Assembly (NCBI GenBank): GCA_027604685.1
Contig: JADHYX010000533.1
Location: 1-12,622, forward strand
DNA from: Lobulomyces angularis
Taxonomy: Eukaryota > Chytridiomycota > Chytridiomycetes > Lobulomycetales > Lobulomycetaceae
Reading direction: 5' to 3'
DNA length: 12,622 bases
The notes under the pieces were generated by a model. It had not been told where the DNA came from. It did no database searches and saw only the letters and a list, made by a program, of their open reading frames with translations. Both the position numbers and the translations under genes were made by a program. Positions 8,833-12,622 of the stretch are shown in pieces (within the stretch, counting starts at the first letter, position 1; every line of letters starts with the position of its first letter).

Positions 8833-9097
8833 TGCTTTTGTTGCTGATCACTGCTGCTGCGTAATGTTTAAAGTTAAATTTACTAGGCACTCAAATTTAC
8901 TTTATGGCAAACTGCTCCAATGGCACAAGATCTTTTATTGGCGTTCTTCCAGCCAACCAGCGCTCTGCAAAATATTTATCCAAACAAAATCAATTGTCAA
9001 AAATAGCTTGTTCCAGTATTTTCCAAATTCAAATTTTTTGCAAACTTTTTTTCAAAGTGGAAACGGGCTGTGGCGCAGTGCTCCCATTCTCAACTAC

Positions 9098-9105
9098 TAT
9101 AAATA
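9098..9105 (+). promoter_or_regulatory. TATA box (TATAAATA) of the actin gene
   Basis: TATAAATA lies 70 nt before the actin ATG in a local sequence of higher GC (GCGCCCGACTTCTCC follows). Spacing and the strong consensus match a core promoter with a short 5' UTR beginning around 9130. Confidence 0.75.
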
Positions 9106-9174
9106 TGCGCCCGACTTCTCCAGATCACAGATCATTAGATTAAATATCAAATTTATAATTTATAAAAACTTAAA

Positions 9175-10401
<1,227 letters not shown>

Positions 10402-10488
10402 ATTGTTTGATATTTTTTCTAGGCATTTTTTGGTTCTTTTAGCATTCACTACTTAGTAGATTAATTCTATCTTTTTTTTATAAGTTCA

Positions 10489-10494
10489 AATAAA
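10489..10494 (+). terminator. AATAAA poly(A) signal of actin
   Basis: AATAAA lies 87 nt after the actin TAA, a usual distance for a fungal 3' UTR, and is followed by an A-rich run. Confidence 0.5.
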
Positions 10495-11225
10495 AAAAAT
10501 CTTTATAAATAATTAAAATGTTCATTTTTTCTATGTTTGATTATGTGTTCAAAAAAAAGTTGAACTTCTAATATTTTTTTCAGAAGTTGGACAAGTTCTT
10601 ATTGTATAAGAAGATAACTTAACTAAGTTAATACAATAATCTATTAATACAACCATTCCAAAATAAGAAATTGATAAAAAAAGAAAATAAGCAAAAGAAT
10701 ATTATAAAGCAATAACCCCATAATATTATTTATTGATTTAGTAAAAAATATGTGTTGATTCAAATGCCCCTATATTGTCAACAACACTCATCAAAAAATG
10801 TAAAAAATGATTTTCAGATGTTGCATAAATTTAAGGAAGACTGAACACAGGTAAAACAACGAATATTTTGTGTGAATGAAGCTTGAAGGTTTTTAGTTAC
10901 TTTTTCTTATTTTCATCATCCTTTTTTAATTTTATTGGTTTTGCTTTTAGAAGTTCAATTTTTTGATACAACTTCCTTTTTTTTATTGATTTTTAGTAGT
11001 AAAACTTTCACATTCTGATGTGACAGCCATACTATAATTTTAAAAATAATTGTTTTTCACCTGATTTTGAAAGTAATAGTTAAATAGTATTTATTAAACT
11101 CATCACTGAGTTTAAATCCTATATTAGTTTTTAAAATTTTTTTCTTTATGAACCAAGCTTTATGTTTCTTTCGTCATCTTTAAAATAAATTAAATAATTT
11201 TTTATGATGTTGTCACATTTTATTA

Positions 11226-11306
11226 TTTTTGTAGGATTACCAAGTAACTTGAGTTCAATTTTTTTTAAAACCATCATGAAAAAAAATTTAATGAATCCTA
11301 CAAAAA
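11226..11306. repeat. 81-nt inverted repeat (13-bp plus 10-bp arms)
   Basis: TTTTTGTAGGATT at 11226-11238 is matched by its exact reverse complement AATCCTACAAAAA at 11294-11306. Inside it, AATTTTTTTT and AAAAAAAATT form a second nested pair of arms. A transcript would fold into a long two-segment hairpin with a loop around ACCATCATG. It could be a miniature transposon, a structured RNA or a chance product of AT richness. The 13-bp outer arm includes the non-AT core GTAGGAT. Confidence 0.75.
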
Positions 11307-11860
11307 ATTAAAAAATAAGTATCTAATTTGGTAAATTTTTTGTTCTAAACATGGCCAACTTCTTTTTTCCCTTTCAACTCTAATTTCCTTTGGAAACATA
11401 AGCCCATTCATTAATGTCAGTTTTTTAATCTCCCTTCGAATTATTAATGTTTAATTTTAGATCTCCCTTATGCTTTTTTCATTTAAAATTTATCAAAAAA
11501 AAGTGCTTTTTAAGTCTATTTACTTTTTTTTTTTTTTTTTTTTTGTTTAAGTTAATAATATTTAACTTACATTTATTTATAAATGCATTATATAATACAT
11601 TATACGGGTGAAATTATACATTATAACGTAAAGACTTTTTTTGCTGTTAGTTTATTATTTAGGAATTTTACCGTTCTTTACTTTTTATTTACTTTTAGTT
11701 TATTTTGCTAATGTTTTTTTTTACAAGAAAAAAAAGGTCATAGCCAAGTTTCTTTTAGACACGATTGAACAAGTTAACATACTTGTTTGATATAATTTTT
11801 TAAAGATTAGTTAAGACACGAACTTGGCTGATAAAAACTTGCCTCTATTTTTTTAAAGGG

Positions 11861-11877
11861 CATCAAGCAGCTTGATG
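11861..11877. repeat. 17-bp palindrome CATCAAGC-A-GCTTGATG
   Basis: Eight-base arms match exactly around a single central A. It lies in the spacer between actin and the repeat-protein ORF, about 480 nt before that ORF. The shape suits a homodimeric DNA-binding protein site, but no function is shown. Confidence 0.85.
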
Positions 11878-12213
11878 AAGTTGAATTTTCAACCGTTAAA
11901 AAAAGTAGGATTTGCAGCAACCAAACTTTGAAGTTATTGTTTTGCTGAAATTGAGGAGGTTTTTTTTATCAATTTCACTTCAATTTCTGCCTATTTCTAG
12001 TCTATTTTTCTCATCGAAAAAGTTCTAAATTCCCTAGATTTTGTCATTTTCACTCCTCAACAAAAAAAAAAAATGTTTTTTTCCCTTTTTTTTTTTCAGA
12101 TCAAATCGACAAAAAAAACAAAAAAAAAATAAAAAAAAATCAAAAAAAAATTTAAAAAAAAAAAATAATAAAAAAATAAATAAAAAAAAAAATAGTTAAA
12201 TCTAAAAATTTTG

Positions 12214-12231
12214 TATAAATTGACTATAAAA
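12214..12231 (+). promoter_or_regulatory. Paired TATA-like elements before the repeat-protein ORF
   Basis: TATAAAT at 12214-12220 and TATAAAA at 12225-12231 lie about 120-136 nt before the ATG at 12350. The following leader is C/A-rich (ACCCAAACACAAACACACATT), unlike the A/T spacer and typical of a 5' UTR. Confidence 0.45.
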
Positions 12232-12349
12232 TGCATCAAATTTTTAAAATTAAAAAAATAAAATATATTTAAAAATTCAAGTGCAAATCAAAAGCTACTT
12301 CAAATAAAAAAATAACTTACCCAAACACAAACACACATTAAACACAGCA

Positions 12350-12520
12350 ATGGCAAACTTAAAAAACCTTCTTTATCTATCATGCATTGGCTACGAGCCA
12401 GAGCCAGTTGTTGGTTGCATCGCGAACGAACCTGAACCTGTGGTAGTAGGTTGCATTGGAAATGAACCTGTGGTAGTAGGTTGCATTGGAAATGAACCTG
12501 AACCAGAAATCGTTGGTTGA
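12350..12520 (+). CDS. Small repeat protein (GCIGNEPEPVVV-type repeats), unrecognised
   Basis: ATG at 12350 (context CAGCAATGG) opens a 56-codon frame ending in TGA. After a 10-residue leader (MANLKNLLYL) the protein is four imperfect copies of a 10-12 residue unit: SCIGYEPEPVV, GCIANEPEPVVV, GCIGNEPVVV and GCIGNEPEPEIV. Each unit has one Cys and an acidic Glu-Pro step. There is no convincing signal peptide, no membrane helix, and no dibasic processing sites between repeats. I do not recognise the family. The sequence is much richer in G/C than the flanks and has a promoter-like region and a typical leader upstream, which argues for a real gene. A TTTTAG acceptor-like site at 12558-12563 follows, so the frame could instead be the first exon of a longer gene cut by the window end. 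Confidence 0.6.
   Translation: MANLKNLLYLSCIGYEPEPVVGCIANEPEPVVVGCIGNEPVVVGCIGNEPEPEIVG
12433..12500 (+). repeat. Exact 30-bp tandem repeat, 2.27 copies
   Basis: The unit TGAACCTGTGGTAGTAGGTT plus GCATTGGAAA repeats without mismatch across 68 bp. Degenerate copies lie upstream (from 12390). The period is a multiple of three, so copy-number change preserves the reading frame of the small repeat protein that contains it. Confidence 0.95.
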
Positions 12521-12622
12521 GCTCTTACTCTTTTTATTTTATTCTTTCTTTATCGCATTTTAGATATTTTGTAAATTCTATTTAAAAAAAACATTTATGT
12601 ATATTATCATTTATTTATTTAT
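12521..12622. other. Right edge: 3' flank or intron of the repeat-protein gene
   Basis: This is pyrimidine-rich then A/T-rich sequence, with a TTTTAG that could be a splice acceptor. The window ends before this can be settled. Confidence 0.4.

Larger units (their letters stand above)
10402..12200. other. Long AT-rich intergenic region after actin
   Basis: There is no coding region I can support across about 1.8 kb on either strand. It contains several inverted repeats: arms 10563-10569/10582-10588; the 81-nt hairpin 11226-11306; arms 11768-11774/11781-11787; and the 17-bp palindrome 11861-11877. Long T tracts (for example 11523-11543) and A tracts (12108-12192) mark the right end, where the flank of the next gene begins. 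Confidence 0.55.

Overview
The window is nuclear DNA from a eukaryote, most likely an early-diverging, very AT-rich fungus. The evidence is very short GT-AG introns (mostly 43-75 nt), long A/T tracts between genes, a TATA box, and an actin protein with fungal-type signatures (RHQG near the N-terminus, [19 protein letters not shown]). Stop codons and CTG=Leu follow the standard code in all three intact genes. I cannot name a genus from sequence alone.

Left to right: positions 1-960 are A/T-rich and have no gene I can support. Positions 963-1819 (minus) hold a decayed gene whose N-terminus is an RNase H1-type hybrid-binding (viroplasmin) domain, broken by in-frame stops and frame changes. Positions 1820-2440 are non-coding and contain a small GC-rich island with a 14-bp perfect palindrome. 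Positions 2466-4710 (minus), plus a tiny or unresolved first exon, encode a soluble Osm1/Frd-type fumarate reductase fused to a C-terminal cytochrome b5 domain. A coding-looking 33-codon ORF at 4921-5022 lies between this gene and the next. Positions 5084-8175 (minus) encode the large (alpha) subunit of class I ribonucleotide reductase in ten exons, 840 aa, with every catalytic residue present. A spacer of about 1 kb follows, then actin on the plus strand (9175-10401, three exons, exactly 375 aa). After 1.9 kb of AT-rich spacer, a 56-codon ORF built of Cys/Glu-Pro repeats starts at 12350, with TATA-like elements upstream.

The three solid genes are housekeeping: dNTP synthesis (RNR1), cytoskeleton (actin), and redox metabolism using fumarate as electron acceptor (Osm1-b5). 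RNR1 and actin diverge from a shared upstream region. The reductase and RNR1 lie head-to-tail on the minus strand. I see no sign that they form one pathway, no mobile-element cargo and no defence system.

The points most worth a second look are the RNR1/fumarate-reductase junction (a possible 3'-UTR micro-intron that would place a 33-codon ORF 13 nt after the RNR1 stop), the repeat microprotein at the right edge, the RNase H1-like pseudogene, and an 81-nt hairpin in the spacer after actin. All exon coordinates were derived by hand from splice signals, reading phase and family conservation. They have not been tested against transcripts.
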